DNA from: Myxococcales bacterium
GTDB lineage: Bacteria; Myxococcota_A; Polyangia; Nannocystales; Nannocystaceae
Direction of reading: 5' to 3'
Assembly (NCBI GenBank): GCA_020633315.1
Contig: JACKDV010000012.1
Coordinates: 62,001-126,000 of the forward strand
DNA: 64,000 nucleotides
The position numbers and the translations under genes are program-made. Within the stretch, counting starts at the first letter, position 1. The number at the start of each line of letters is the position of its first letter. Below the pieces are notes generated by a model. That model saw only the letters and a program-made list of their open reading frames with translations. It searched no databases and was not told the origin of the DNA. Positions 55,190-64,000 of this stretch are shown piece by piece.

Positions 55190-55729
55190 ATGACTTCCTT
55201 CTTCACCGGGCTGCGCGCGGGCGTGGCCGTGGCTTCGATCACGGGCGTGCTCGCCATGGCCGGCTGCCCGGGGGGTGACGACAGCAGCAGCGACACCACC
55301 CAGAGCATGACCACCATGACCGGCGACACCGGTGCGGACACGGGCATGCAAGAGACCGGCACGCCCACGGATGAGAGCGGCGACACCGGCAGCGCGCCGG
55401 CCTACGCCGACATCCAGGCGATCTGGGACGAGCACTGCACCGAGGCCTGCCACGAGTCCGGCGGCGAGTGGGCGCTGCTCGACATGACCGCGGGTGGCTC
55501 CTACGCGGCGCTGCAGGGCATGTCGACCCAGGCCACCGACCTCAAGTTCATCGAGCCCAACGACACCGACGCCAGCTACCTGTGGCACAAGATCAACGGC
55601 ACCCAGGCGGCGGCGGGGGGCGGCGGCGTGGACATGCCCAAGGCCCACACCGACGGCTCGGTCACCACGCTCACCGCCGCGCAGATGACCATGATCCAGG
55701 ACTGGATCAACGGCGGCGCGCCGATGTAG
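55190..55729 (+). CDS. Lipoprotein with cytochrome-c-like CxxxCH module
   Basis: A 179-residue protein with lipobox MAGC (Cys26) and an acidic Thr/Ser/Gly linker (about 28-70). The C-terminal part reads IQAIWDEHCTEACHESGGEW, then a short helix, LKFIEPNDTDASYLWHKING and a final helix QMTMIQDWINGGAPM. It resembles the Planctomycete-cytochrome-like domains common in myxobacteria, which carry C-x(2-3)-C-H, but here the motif is CTEACH (three residues between the cysteines). Haem binding is likely but unproven. AGGAG (55180-55184), five bases before ATG 55190, decides the start over 55151 and 55169. Confidence 0.8.
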   Translation: MTSFFTGLRAGVAVASITGVLAMAGCPGGDDSSSDTTQSMTTMTGDTGADTGMQETGTPTDESGDTGSAPAYADIQAIWDEHCTEACHESGGEWALLDMTAGGSYAALQGMSTQATDLKFIEPNDTDASYLWHKINGTQAAAGGGGVDMPKAHTDGSVTTLTAAQMTMIQDWINGGAPM

Positions 55730-55770
55730 CCCGCGCTCTCGAGCGCACGCTGGCGCGTCGCGTCAGCCTC

Positions 55771-55804
55771 GCAGCCCGCGACGGTCTCGGCCTTCGCGGG
55801 CTGC
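55771..55804 (+). terminator. Hairpin after the CxxxCH lipoprotein gene
   Basis: An 11-bp perfect stem GCAGCCCGCGA (55771-55781) and TCGCGGGCTGC (55794-55804), 12-base loop, followed by GTTCATATG. Confidence 0.6.
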
Positions 55805-55816
55805 GTTCATATGCAA

Positions 55817-55839
55817 GGGGAGGCCGCGCCGGCCTCCCC
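55817..55839. terminator. Hairpin next to the end of the giant TPR gene
   Basis: GGGGAGGCC (55817-55825) pairs with GGCCTCCCC (55831-55839), loop GCGCC. On the minus strand it lies 21 bases after the stop at 55860 and is followed by TTGCATATGAA; together with 55771-55804 it separates two convergent genes. Confidence 0.6.
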
Positions 55840-55859
55840 CGCGCCGCGGCGGCGGCGAC

Positions 55860-58800
55860 TCAGATCTCGGTGGGGTTGCGGGTGATCGTCACGCCCAGGC
55901 CGCGCCGACCGGTGACGTAGGCGGAGCTGGTGGCGAACACCAGCAGGTCCCGCACGTCGCCGTCGTGCTCGGCCCACTGCCGCAGCGCCTCGCCGCGCGG
56001 CTCGGGATCGCCGTCGTTCATCACCCGCAGGGCGGCCCGCAGGTCGCCGCACAGGGCCAGGCCCACCCGGTTGCCGCAGCGCCGTACCCAGGCGCGCCAG
56101 CTCGGGGTGTCGAAGGCCTCGTCCTCGTGGGTCTTGAACAGGGTGGTGAGGCGCCGCGAGACCTTCATGGGCAGCTTGCGGGCGAGCTCCTGGCCCAGGC
56201 GGCCGATGTCGTCCTCGTTGCTGCGCGCGTGGTGGCGGCGACGCATGTGGCGGGGGTGGAAGGCCTGGAAGGTCGCCGAGAGCAGACGGGCCAGCACCAC
56301 GCGGCGCAGGCCGGCGGCGAACACCGCGTCGGGGCGGGTGAAGTACACGGCGCGGCCGAGGGCGAAGCGCAGCTCGTCGGCGCTGTCGGTGTTCCAGGCG
56401 CGGCCGTCGGCGAGGATCACCGGCGGGTTCTGGCCGCGCACGTGGAAGTAGCCGCCGTCGCGGGCCGCGTCGGGGCGGTCCCCCTCTTCATCGTCGGGCA
56501 GGGCGACCGTGTCGACCAGCGCGACCTTCTGCTGGCCGAGGCGACGCAGCATCTCGGCCCACACCTTGGCCACCACGCCCTCGCCCAGGGGCGACACGCG
56601 GGCGTCGGGGGGCACGTCGACGCGGGGCAGCACCTCCGCCAGCAGCGAGCCGCCGCCCTCCCACAGCTGCAGCAGCGCCTCGCCCACGCCGGCGTCGGGC
56701 GGGGCCGGGGCCCGCAGCTGCTCCACCCACTCCTCGGGCATCGGGCCCTCGGGCGCGTGCTGGGTCTCGGAGTGGGTCTCGAGGAATTCGCGGGCCGCCG
56801 GCTGGCCGGGCTCGACCAGGTCGACCAGCGCATGGATGGCCCAGGCATGATCGAGCTCGCCGGTCTCGGCGTGGTGGGCCGCCAGCGCGCTGAGGCTGGG
56901 CACGAAGAGCGGATCCTGCTCGAGCAGGCGGCGGTGGTTGTCGAGCGCGGTCTCGTCGCGCCGCCCGAGCTGGCCGTAGAGCTCGGCCAGGCGTCGACGC
57001 TCGCTCGCCCCCAGCGCGTCGGGGGACAGCGCGGCCGCGCGCTCGAGCGAGGCCGCGGCCTTCTTCGGCACGCTGCTCTGCAGCTCGGCCAGGCGCAGCA
57101 GCAGGGTGATGCGGTTGCGTCGCTCCTTGGCGTCGCCCTCGGCGGGGCGGGTCGCGAAGAAGCTCTCCACCAGCGGCTCGATCTCGTCCGTGCGAGCGCC
57201 GGCCTGGAGCACCTCGGCGTGGGCCAGCACCGCGGCCGAGGACTCGGGCACGAGCATGCGCGCCTTGGCGGCGAAGCGCTCGGCCAGATCCAGGCGATCG
57301 TCGCCCACCGCGATGGCCAGGTGCACGCCCTCCAGCAGCAGGTCGTGCTCGTGCGCGGGGCCCAGGCCCTCGTGCCGCAGCAGCCGCTCGAGGATCCGCA
57401 GGGCGGTCACCGGATCGAGGGGGCTGGCGTGGTGGAAGGCGGCCTCCCACGCGCCGCGCTCGACCAGCGTGGCCTCGTTGCCCTCGGCCAGGTCCAGCCC
57501 GCTGCGCATCGCCTGCAGGGCGAGCTGCCGCAGGTCCTCGGGCTTGTTGGGCGCGTTGGGATCGTGGGCGTCCTCCACCGCCGCCGCGGCATCGAAGTAG
57601 AGCTGCGCCGCCTCCACGAAGCGCTGGGTGCGGGGCGCGAGCTCCTCGGTCTGCCGCGCCAGGGCCAGGGCGAACACGGCCGCGTCGGTCCACTCGCCGT
57701 GCTCCTGGCACATCGCCACCAGGGGCTCGAGCGCGGCCGGGTTGTCGCCGTCGAGCTCGGCCGCCCGGCGGTAGCGGGCGTAGGCGGCCGCGTCGTGCTT
57801 CTGCGCCAGCTCGCTGAGCGCCGCGAGCACGAAGGTGTCGCTCACCATCCGGCGCTGCTCCTCGGTGGGCGGCTGCTCGGCCAGGCGCTGCTCGATCTGA
57901 TCCACCGCCGTGACCGCGTCGCGGTGACGGTTGGCGCGGTGGCGGTTGCGGACCACGGCGGCTCGGATCTCGAGGTTGTCGGGGTCGTGGCGCAGCGCGG
58001 CGGTGAGCCGGCGGTACGCCTCGCCCGAGCGATCGGTGCGCTCGAGCACCTCGGCCAGCAGCACGAGGGCGTCGACCAGATCCTCCTGCCGGTTGGCGAG
58101 GGCCAGCGCGTCGACGGCGGTGGTGAGCAGGGCCTCGGCGTCGGGCAGCTCGTCGGCCTCGAGCAGGATCCGCGCGAGCCCCAGCTTGGCCCCGGCGTGC
58201 TCGGGGTCCTCGGCCAGCGCCGCGTCGAAGCGCCCGCGCGCGGCCGCGATGTCGTGGGTGCTCTGGTAGGTGATGCGCCCCATCTCGGCGAGCAGCACGG
58301 CCCGGATCGCGGGGCCCTCCACCTCGGCGAGCTGCTTGTCCATGAACTCCATCGCGCCGTCGATGTCGCCGTCGCCCACCCGCAGCTCCACCAGGCCCTC
58401 GAGCGCGGCGGCGAGGCGTCGCGCCTGCGCCGGATCGCCCGAGCTGCGCTTGGCGTCGCCGAGCACCCGCGAGTACAGCCGCATCGCCCGGGGCCCGCTG
58501 GCCAGCTCGTGGTGGAGCAGGCGCGCCGCCTCGAGCAGGTCGTTGGCGGTCCCGCGGCCCTGCAGCGCCTCGACGAGGGCGGCGGGCTCGTGCAGCGTCC
58601 GCGCCAGCGCCACGCGGCGGTCCAGCAGCTCGCGGCTCTTGGGGTGGTGCTCGAGCGCGGTCTCGATCACCGGCTGGGCCCCGCGGGCGTCTCCGCCCTC
58701 GTCGGCCATCACGTCGGCCAGCTCGATGGCCAGGGCCAGGGCGCGCTCGGAGTCGGGGGGCAGCGAATGCCAGTGATCGCGCAGCAGCGCGATGCCGTCG

Positions 58801-61800
58801 CCGTAGCGCCCGGCCTTGCGATACATGCGGGCCAGCGCGCGCACCACCTCGTCGCGATCGGGGGCCTCGCGGTGCAGGGTCTCGAGCGCCTCCATCGCGC
58901 CCGCCTCGTCGCCCAGGCCCTCCTGCAGCGCGCGAGCCTTGGCGACCAGCAGCGAGATCCGCTCGTCCTGCGCGTCGAGACCGATCCGCTCCAGGCGGCG
59001 GTCGATCGTGGCCACCAGCTCCTCGGCGCGGGCGGTGGCGGTGTACAGGCGCTGCTGCACCGCGAGCAGATCGTCGAGCAGCCCCTCGGGGAGTCGGTCC
59101 TCGGGGATCTCGGTCAGCTCCTGCAGGGTGGCCAGCGCCCGGTCGGGCAGCTCGAGCTTCTCCTCGTAGAGCTCGGCGGCCCGCACCTGGTAGGTGAAGC
59201 GGAAGTCATCGTCGTCGAGGGTGGTCCAGCCCACCCGCATGACCTCGATCGCCTGCTGCCAGCGCTGCTGATCGACCAGGATGCCGATGAGGGCCTCGTG
59301 CACGCGCCGCTGCCGGGGGCACTGCCGCACCAGCAGCTCGAGGTGCTCCACCGCCTCGTCGCTGCGACCGAGTCGCTCGTGGAGCATGGAGGTGAGCTCG
59401 AGGCTGCGCTCCACCAGCGTGTCCTCGGGCCACTGCTCGCGCTGGGCCTCGATGAGCTCGGCCAGGGTCTCCACGTAGGGGGCGGGCTGATCGCGGGTGG
59501 AGTAGATCCGCAGCAGGCTCTGCAGCGCCTCCACGTGGCGCGGGGCCACCTCCTGCACCGCCTTGTAGCTCGCCTCGGCCGCCTTCAGGTCGTCGCGGGT
59601 CTCGTGCAGCGCGGCGATGCGCAGGTTCTGGGCGATGAGCTGGCGCGGCAGCGTGGCCTCGGCCAGCAGGCGCAGGTAGGCCTGCAGCAGGCGGTCGAGC
59701 ACGTTGTGACGCTCGGCCAGGCTCCGCAGGCTCTCGAGCGCGGTGGGATCCTCGGGCACGATGAGCAGGGCCTGCTCGTGGGCCTGGAACGCGCGCTCCA
59801 GGTTGCCCGCGCCGTGCTCCCACAGCCGCGCCAGCACCAGGGCCACCAGCACCTGGGCCTGCCGGTCCCGGGTGGGGGCGCCGGCGTAGGTGGCCGCCAC
59901 CTCCTCCCAGGCCGAGGCCACCCGCGGGCGGGGCGGCAGCACGTTGCTCAGCAGCCGGGGGATCGGCGGCATGCCGGCCTCGGGCGTGCGCGGGGGCGGG
60001 GGCGGGGCCTTGGGCGCCACGCTGGTGCTCGTGCGGCCGTCGCTGGGCTGGGCCACCGGGAGCTGCTGTATGGGAGCGGTGGTCCCGGCCGTGGTCACCG
60101 TGCCCTCGAGGTCCTCGTCGAGCACCTCGATGAGCTCGTCGTCGAGCTCGAGCACCTCGTCGATCTCGTCGATCTCCATGGTGCTCGAGCGACGCACCGG
60201 CACCGGCACGCCGCGGGGCGGGGGCGGGGGAGCGCCCGGCGGGGTCATCCGCAGCCGCGGCACGGTGGACGAGGCGTCGTCCTCGGGCGGCAGCGGGGAG
60301 GAGACCGAGACCGTCTTGGGCTCGTCGTCGTCGGCCGACGGCGGGGCGACCACCCGCAGGCTCACCTCCTCGGTCACGGTCCTGAGGATCGCCTGCGGGC
60401 TCGACACGTCGAGCTTGGCCGCGAAGGGCGAGGGGGCGGTCGAGAGCAGCGCCTCGGGGTCGAGCCCGGTGCGGGTCCAGATGCGCAGGTCGTCGAGCTC
60501 GGGCACCTCGATGTTGGGCCGCAGCAGCGGATCCTTGGGCACCGGTGGGGTGTGGTAGGCCCCGGTCTGCTCGGCCAGGCGCCAGATCGCGGCGTTGGTG
60601 GGATCGAGCTCGTCCTGCAGCGGCGGCAGCTCGGGCTCGCGGCGCCACGCCTCGAGCCGGGCCCGCAGCGCGTACTCGGGGCGCTCGAGCGGTCCCTCGT
60701 AGAGGTGGGCCAGGCGGCGCAGCAGCGAGGCCTCGGTCCGGGGATCCCCGGTCGCTCGATCGAGGCGCCACCCGGGCAGGATGAGGTACACCTCCCAGGC
60801 GTCCGCGTCGTCGGCCAGGCGCTCGAGCTCGACCAGGGCCTGGTCGTCGTCGGGGCGCAGGTGGGCGATGCGAAGCCACTCCGCCATCGCCCCGCGCGGA
60901 TCGTCGAGCCGGGCCTCGCGGAGCTCGGCCCGCTCCTCGAGCAGCCGTAGGGTCTGCTCGTCGCGGCGGCTGTCGGCGATGAGGCGGCGCTGCACCTCGA
61001 GCAGCAGCAGGGCGCCCACCGCCGGCACGTCGCCGGCCCGCCGCTCGTCCACGCGCTCGCTCAGGTGGCGGATGTCGGGCAGCAGCACGTCGCCGCCGGG
61101 ATCGCGGGGCAGGCCGCTGGCGAGCACCCGCAGGGCGCCCAGCGGATCCTCCAGGCGCTGGTCGAAGACCTGCGCCGCCTCGCGCAGGTCGGCCAGGCCC
61201 TGGGTGTCGGCGCCCGCCTCGAAGGCCTCGGTCGCGCGCAGCAGGTGGTGGTTGGCGAGCTGGGCCCACAGCGAGTGCCGCTCCGACAGCACCAGCAGGC
61301 GATCGATCGCCTGCTGGGCCAGGGCCACGTCGCGGTAGCGCAGCTCCACCCAGGCCTGCCGCAGCCACTCGAAGGCCTTCTCGGGATCGTCGAGCTCCTC
61401 CTCGTAGACCCGGGCGATCGCCTCGCACGCGGCGAAGCGCCCCTGGTCGGTGGTGGCCCGCTCGAGGCGGCTGCCGTGCAGCTCGATCACCGCGGCCCAC
61501 AGGCGATGGTCGCGGGCGGTCTGCTCGAGGCGCTCGGCGAGCCCCAGGTCGTCGGGGTCGTGGCGATAGGCTCGCTGCAGGAGCGCGACGGCCCGGGGCG
61601 CGTCGTCGAGGCGCTCGAGCGCGAGGTCGGCCGCCTGCTGCAGCCGAGCGAGCACGTCGAAGGTGCCCCGTGCGATCGCCCCGCGTCGCTCCTGCGCCGC
61701 GATCTCCTCCTCGATCACCCCCAGCAGGTCGTTCCACAGGTGGTGCGCGTCGGCCAGCTCGCGCAGCCGCGCCTCGCCCTGGCTCGAGGGGCGATCGTTC

Positions 61801-64000
61801 TCCACCGCCACGAAGAACCCGCGGCGCGCCCAGTCGAAGGCCTTCTCGGCGTCGCCGTAGCGCTCCTCGGCCACCTCGGAGGCCTCGAAGCACACCTCGA
61901 GCTGCGCCGGCACGTCGGCCGCGCTGCTCATGTGGACGAAGCGCTCGTCGAACAGCCCCAGCAGCTCGCGCCACAGCTGGTGCTGCTGCGCCACGCGGCG
62001 GGCCTCCACCAGCACCTCCTCGGCGTAGTGGTCCACCGCCAGGGCCCGCCGCAGCAGGTCGAGCGCCCGCGCTCCGTCGCCGATGCGCTTCTCGGCGATC
62101 TCGCTCATGCGCACCAGGGTCCCGGTCTTCTCGAGCGGGTCGTGCAGCAGGTCGAGGCGGCGCTGCAGCGAGGCGAGGGCGCCCTCGAAGTCGCCCACCT
62201 CCACCTGCAGGCGGGCCACGGTGTCGAGCGCCTCGGTGTCGCCGGTGAACTCGTCGAGCAGGCGCGCGTAGGCGGCCAGCGCCGCGGCCTTGTCCTCGAG
62301 CCGTCGCAGCCAGGTGTTGGCGATGGTCAGGTAGAGCTGGTGACGCGAGGCAGGGTCCTCGGTGGCCAGGAGCACCCGCTCCGCCTGGCGGATCACGTCG
62401 TGGTAGCGACCCGCCCGCTCGTAGAGCTCGAGCAGGGTGCGGGCGATGTCGGCGTTGCCCTGGGTGGCCTCGCGACGACCGAGCGCCTCGAGCACCTCGA
62501 TGGCCGCGCCCGAGTCCTCGAGCTGCTCCGAGAGGATCTCCGAGCGCTCCCACGCGATGCGGAACGCGTCGTCGGCCGTCTCGGCGAGCCCCTGCAGCCG
62601 CCCCAGCACGTCGACCAGCGGCTTCCAGGCCATGTCCGCCCGGTACAGGCGCACCAGGGCCTCGAGCGCGCCGCGGTGATCGGGGCGGCCCTTGAGCACG
62701 TTCTCGAACGAAGCCCGTGCCACCTCGATGTCGTCGAGCGACGACTCGGCCAGGTGGGCCAGCCGCAGCAGGTAGTCCACCCGCCGGATCTCCGGGGTCT
62801 GGCTGGAGCTGGCCGCCTTGTGGAGCATGGTGCCCAGCTCCTCGTAGCGCCCCGTGGACTCGAACAGCGAGATGACCTTGTCGGTGATCTCGAGGTTGCC
62901 GGGCAGCAGCTCGAGCAGCTCGGTCCAGATCGACGCGGCCTGGTCCTCGTCGCCCATCTGGTGCTCGGCCACCCGCGCCATGCGGCGCAGCACCTTCACC
63001 CGCGCGTCGCGGTTGCCGGCCTGGTCGAGCTCGCGCTGCAGCGCCTGCAGCAACTCGGGGAAGCGCTGCTGCTCCTCGAGGATCTGCTGCAGGCGCACCA
63101 GCGCCTCGCGGTCGGCCGGGCTGCGCTGCAGGATCGTCTCGCACGCCCAGATCGCCTCGTCGTGGGCCTCGAGCTCGTGGTGCCAGATCTCGGCCAGGCG
63201 ACGCAGCAGGCTGTTCTGCTCGGTGGGGCTGCGCGAGCGCTCGTACTGCTCGCGCAGCAGCTCGCTCACCTGGTGGAAGTCGCCCGCGCGATCGTAGAGC
63301 GCGGTGAGGGCCCGGGTGGCCTGCACGTCGCCGGGGCTCAGCTCGAGGATCTCGCGGTACAGCTCGATCGCCCGCTGCGGGTTGACCTGGCGATCGCGAT
63401 AGACCTGGGTGAGGCGCTTGAGGATGTCGAGGCGCTTGCGCGGGTCCACGGTGCGGGCCAGCTCGGCCTCCTGCACCCGCACCATGTTGTCCCACATGCG
63501 CGCGCGCTTCTCGATGCGCGAGATGGCCTTGTGCGGCCGGGCGTCGCGGGGGTAGAGCGACGCCATCTGCTGCCAGGCGTCGAGCGCCCCGTCGATGTCG
63601 CCCAGGCGGCGCTCGCAGATGTCGGCGAGCTCGACGAACTCCTCGGCGAAGGCCGGATCGGACAGCGGCCCCGCCTCCTCGTACGCGGTGGCCTGCTGGA
63701 TCTGGTAGAGGATGAGGTCGCGCAGGTGCGTCCAGTTGTGCTTGCGCCGCCAGTGCTCCTTGTAGCCCTCGAAGGCCTCGGGGTTGAACGGCTCGCGCTC
63801 GAGCACCTTGTAGTAGAAGACCGCGGCGCGCTCGTCATTGCCCAGATCGTCGCGGTAGATCTTGGCCGTGCGCAGGAAGACGTCGGTGGGCACCTCCTCG
63901 GGCATCCGCTCCGAGCGGGCCTCGAGCAGCGCGGCCAGGGCGTGCACGTCCCCGGTGTCGGAGTAGATCTGCTCGAGCCTCCGCCACGACTCGCCGTCGG
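55860..64000 (-). CDS. Giant TPR-repeat protein, N-terminus outside the window (partial)
   Basis: The frame is open from the window edge to TGA 55860-55862, at least 2,700 residues. Most of it is helical TPR/HAT-like repeats of about 34-38 residues with recurrent A-x-x-x-Y and L-G-D patterns, for example RAIELYREILELSPGDVQAT and AAEASYKAVQEVAPRHVEAL. A Pro-rich, acidic linker encoded near 59920-60350 (EIDEIDEVLELDDELIEVL) divides two repeat arrays. The last 330 or so residues form a separate, non-TPR domain (with DGRAWNTDSADELRFALGRA) ending in GVTITRNPTEI. No signal peptide or membrane segment is visible in the part seen. It is probably a very large scaffold; partners unknown. Confidence 0.9.
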   Translation of the reverse strand, partial: DGESWRRLEQIYSDTGDVHALAALLEARSERMPEEVPTDVFLRTAKIYRDDLGNDERAAVFYYKVLEREPFNPEAFEGYKEHWRRKHNWTHLRDLILYQIQQATAYEEAGPLSDPAFAEEFVELADICERRLGDIDGALDAWQQMASLYPRDARPHKAISRIEKRARMWDNMVRVQEAELARTVDPRKRLDILKRLTQVYRDRQVNPQRAIELYREILELSPGDVQATRALTALYDRAGDFHQVSELLREQYERSRSPTEQNSLLRRLAEIWHHELEAHDEAIWACETILQRSPADREALVRLQQILEEQQRFPELLQALQRELDQAGNRDARVKVLRRMARVAEHQMGDEDQAASIWTELLELLPGNLEITDKVISLFESTGRYEELGTMLHKAASSSQTPEIRRVDYLLRLAHLAESSLDDIEVARASFENVLKGRPDHRGALEALVRLYRADMAWKPLVDVLGRLQGLAETADDAFRIAWERSEILSEQLEDSGAAIEVLEALGRREATQGNADIARTLLELYERAGRYHDVIRQAERVLLATEDPASRHQLYLTIANTWLRRLEDKAAALAAYARLLDEFTGDTEALDTVARLQVEVGDFEGALASLQRRLDLLHDPLEKTGTLVRMSEIAEKRIGDGARALDLLRRALAVDHYAEEVLVEARRVAQQHQLWRELLGLFDERFVHMSSAADVPAQLEVCFEASEVAEERYGDAEKAFDWARRGFFVAVENDRPSSQGEARLRELADAHHLWNDLLGVIEEEIAAQERRGAIARGTFDVLARLQQAADLALERLDDAPRAVALLQRAYRHDPDDLGLAERLEQTARDHRLWAAVIELHGSRLERATTDQGRFAACEAIARVYEEELDDPEKAFEWLRQAWVELRYRDVALAQQAIDRLLVLSERHSLWAQLANHHLLRATEAFEAGADTQGLADLREAAQVFDQRLEDPLGALRVLASGLPRDPGGDVLLPDIRHLSERVDERRAGDVPAVGALLLLEVQRRLIADSRRDEQTLRLLEERAELREARLDDPRGAMAEWLRIAHLRPDDDQALVELERLADDADAWEVYLILPGWRLDRATGDPRTEASLLRRLAHLYEGPLERPEYALRARLEAWRREPELPPLQDELDPTNAAIWRLAEQTGAYHTPPVPKDPLLRPNIEVPELDDLRIWTRTGLDPEALLSTAPSPFAAKLDVSSPQAILRTVTEEVSLRVVAPPSADDDEPKTVSVSSPLPPEDDASSTVPRLRMTPPGAPPPPPRGVPVPVRRSSTMEIDEIDEVLELDDELIEVLDEDLEGTVTTAGTTAPIQQLPVAQPSDGRTSTSVAPKAPPPPPRTPEAGMPPIPRLLSNVLPPRPRVASAWEEVAATYAGAPTRDRQAQVLVALVLARLWEHGAGNLERAFQAHEQALLIVPEDPTALESLRSLAERHNVLDRLLQAYLRLLAEATLPRQLIAQNLRIAALHETRDDLKAAEASYKAVQEVAPRHVEALQSLLRIYSTRDQPAPYVETLAELIEAQREQWPEDTLVERSLELTSMLHERLGRSDEAVEHLELLVRQCPRQRRVHEALIGILVDQQRWQQAIEVMRVGWTTLDDDDFRFTYQVRAAELYEEKLELPDRALATLQELTEIPEDRLPEGLLDDLLAVQQRLYTATARAEELVATIDRRLERIGLDAQDERISLLVAKARALQEGLGDEAGAMEALETLHREAPDRDEVVRALARMYRKAGRYGDGIALLRDHWHSLPPDSERALALAIELADVMADEGGDARGAQPVIETALEHHPKSRELLDRRVALARTLHEPAALVEALQGRGTANDLLEAARLLHHELASGPRAMRLYSRVLGDAKRSSGDPAQARRLAAALEGLVELRVGDGDIDGAMEFMDKQLAEVEGPAIRAVLLAEMGRITYQSTHDIAAARGRFDAALAEDPEHAGAKLGLARILLEADELPDAEALLTTAVDALALANRQEDLVDALVLLAEVLERTDRSGEAYRRLTAALRHDPDNLEIRAAVVRNRHRANRHRDAVTAVDQIEQRLAEQPPTEEQRRMVSDTFVLAALSELAQKHDAAAYARYRRAAELDGDNPAALEPLVAMCQEHGEWTDAAVFALALARQTEELAPRTQRFVEAAQLYFDAAAAVEDAHDPNAPNKPEDLRQLALQAMRSGLDLAEGNEATLVERGAWEAAFHHASPLDPVTALRILERLLRHEGLGPAHEHDLLLEGVHLAIAVGDDRLDLAERFAAKARMLVPESSAAVLAHAEVLQAGARTDEIEPLVESFFATRPAEGDAKERRNRITLLLRLAELQSSVPKKAAASLERAAALSPDALGASERRRLAELYGQLGRRDETALDNHRRLLEQDPLFVPSLSALAAHHAETGELDHAWAIHALVDLVEPGQPAAREFLETHSETQHAPEGPMPEEWVEQLRAPAPPDAGVGEALLQLWEGGGSLLAEVLPRVDVPPDARVSPLGEGVVAKVWAEMLRRLGQQKVALVDTVALPDDEEGDRPDAARDGGYFHVRGQNPPVILADGRAWNTDSADELRFALGRAVYFTRPDAVFAAGLRRVVLARLLSATFQAFHPRHMRRRHHARSNEDDIGRLGQELARKLPMKVSRRLTTLFKTHEDEAFDTPSWRAWVRRCGNRVGLALCGDLRAALRVMNDGDPEPRGEALRQWAEHDGDVRDLLVFATSSAYVTGRRGLGVTITRNPTEI

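Noticed and set aside
55965..60950. A 1,661-codon plus-strand frame opposite the giant TPR gene
   Set aside because: It is explained by the third-position GC bias of the TPR gene on the other strand; composition is Gly/Ala/Arg/Val/Leu with no domain.

Overview
The window looks like a chromosomal segment of a high-GC (not computed) Gram-negative bacterium, most likely a myxobacterium (Myxococcota), perhaps near the Nannocystis/Enhygromyxa group. The clues are secreted proteases ending in a hydrophobic segment plus Arg-rich tail (MYXO-CTERM style), many lipoproteins with Asp/Thr/Ser/Gly-rich linkers, a very large TPR protein, a PilZ protein, a prepilin peptidase and a metazincin-like peptidase with a QExxH site. 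The placement is inferred from these protein features; no rRNA, tRNA, IS element, prophage or CRISPR array was recognised.

Region by region: (1) 1-6798 is the 3' half of a complex I operon, nuoJ(partial)-K-L-M-N, with a three-copy 63-bp repeat between nuoK and nuoL that keeps an open frame running into the nuoL start. (2) 6886-12249 holds an M74-type murein endopeptidase (minus), then a three-gene operon with ATGA overlaps: a TetR-family regulator with two DNA-binding domains, a rifampicin-phosphotransferase-like ATP-grasp/phosphohistidine enzyme and a half-size ArsP-type permease. (3) 12329-25644 is mixed: lipoproteins, a BoxD/PaaZ-type aldehyde dehydrogenase, a DPF-motif secreted protein, a BAX-inhibitor-1 homologue, an M11-like peptidase, a GT2 glycosyltransferase, glycine dehydrogenase GcvP and a PP2C phosphatase. 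(4) 25738-30394 has a moeA-RluA pair, a LysM lytic transglycosylase and tatA. (5) 30441-37397 has a helical-repeat protein, a zinc-ribbon membrane protein, an outer-membrane barrel candidate and two LolC/E-like permeases. (6) 37467-43891 has a TPR lipoprotein, an AttH-like protein, a STAS-like protein, a lipoprotein, a second M74 enzyme (with LysM), a DUF1257/Ycf35-like protein with a zinc-ribbon partner, and a PilZ protein. (7) 43935-50883 (minus) is a tightly packed run: lipoprotein, rsfS, rlmH, comF, smpB, unknown gene, Ycf46-like AAA ATPase, pepA. (8) 50940-64000 has pilD, two tandem trypsin-like proteases, a membrane protein, a cytochrome-like lipoprotein and a giant TPR protein that runs off the window.

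Themes are energy conversion (complex I), envelope building and secretion (M74 enzymes, lytic transglycosylase, Lol permeases, TatA, PilD, many lipoproteins), extracellular proteolysis, and ribosome maintenance (RsfS, RlmH, SmpB, RluA). The two neighbourhoods most likely to hold something undescribed are the TetR2-Rph-permease operon and the Ycf35/Ycf46-like cluster.
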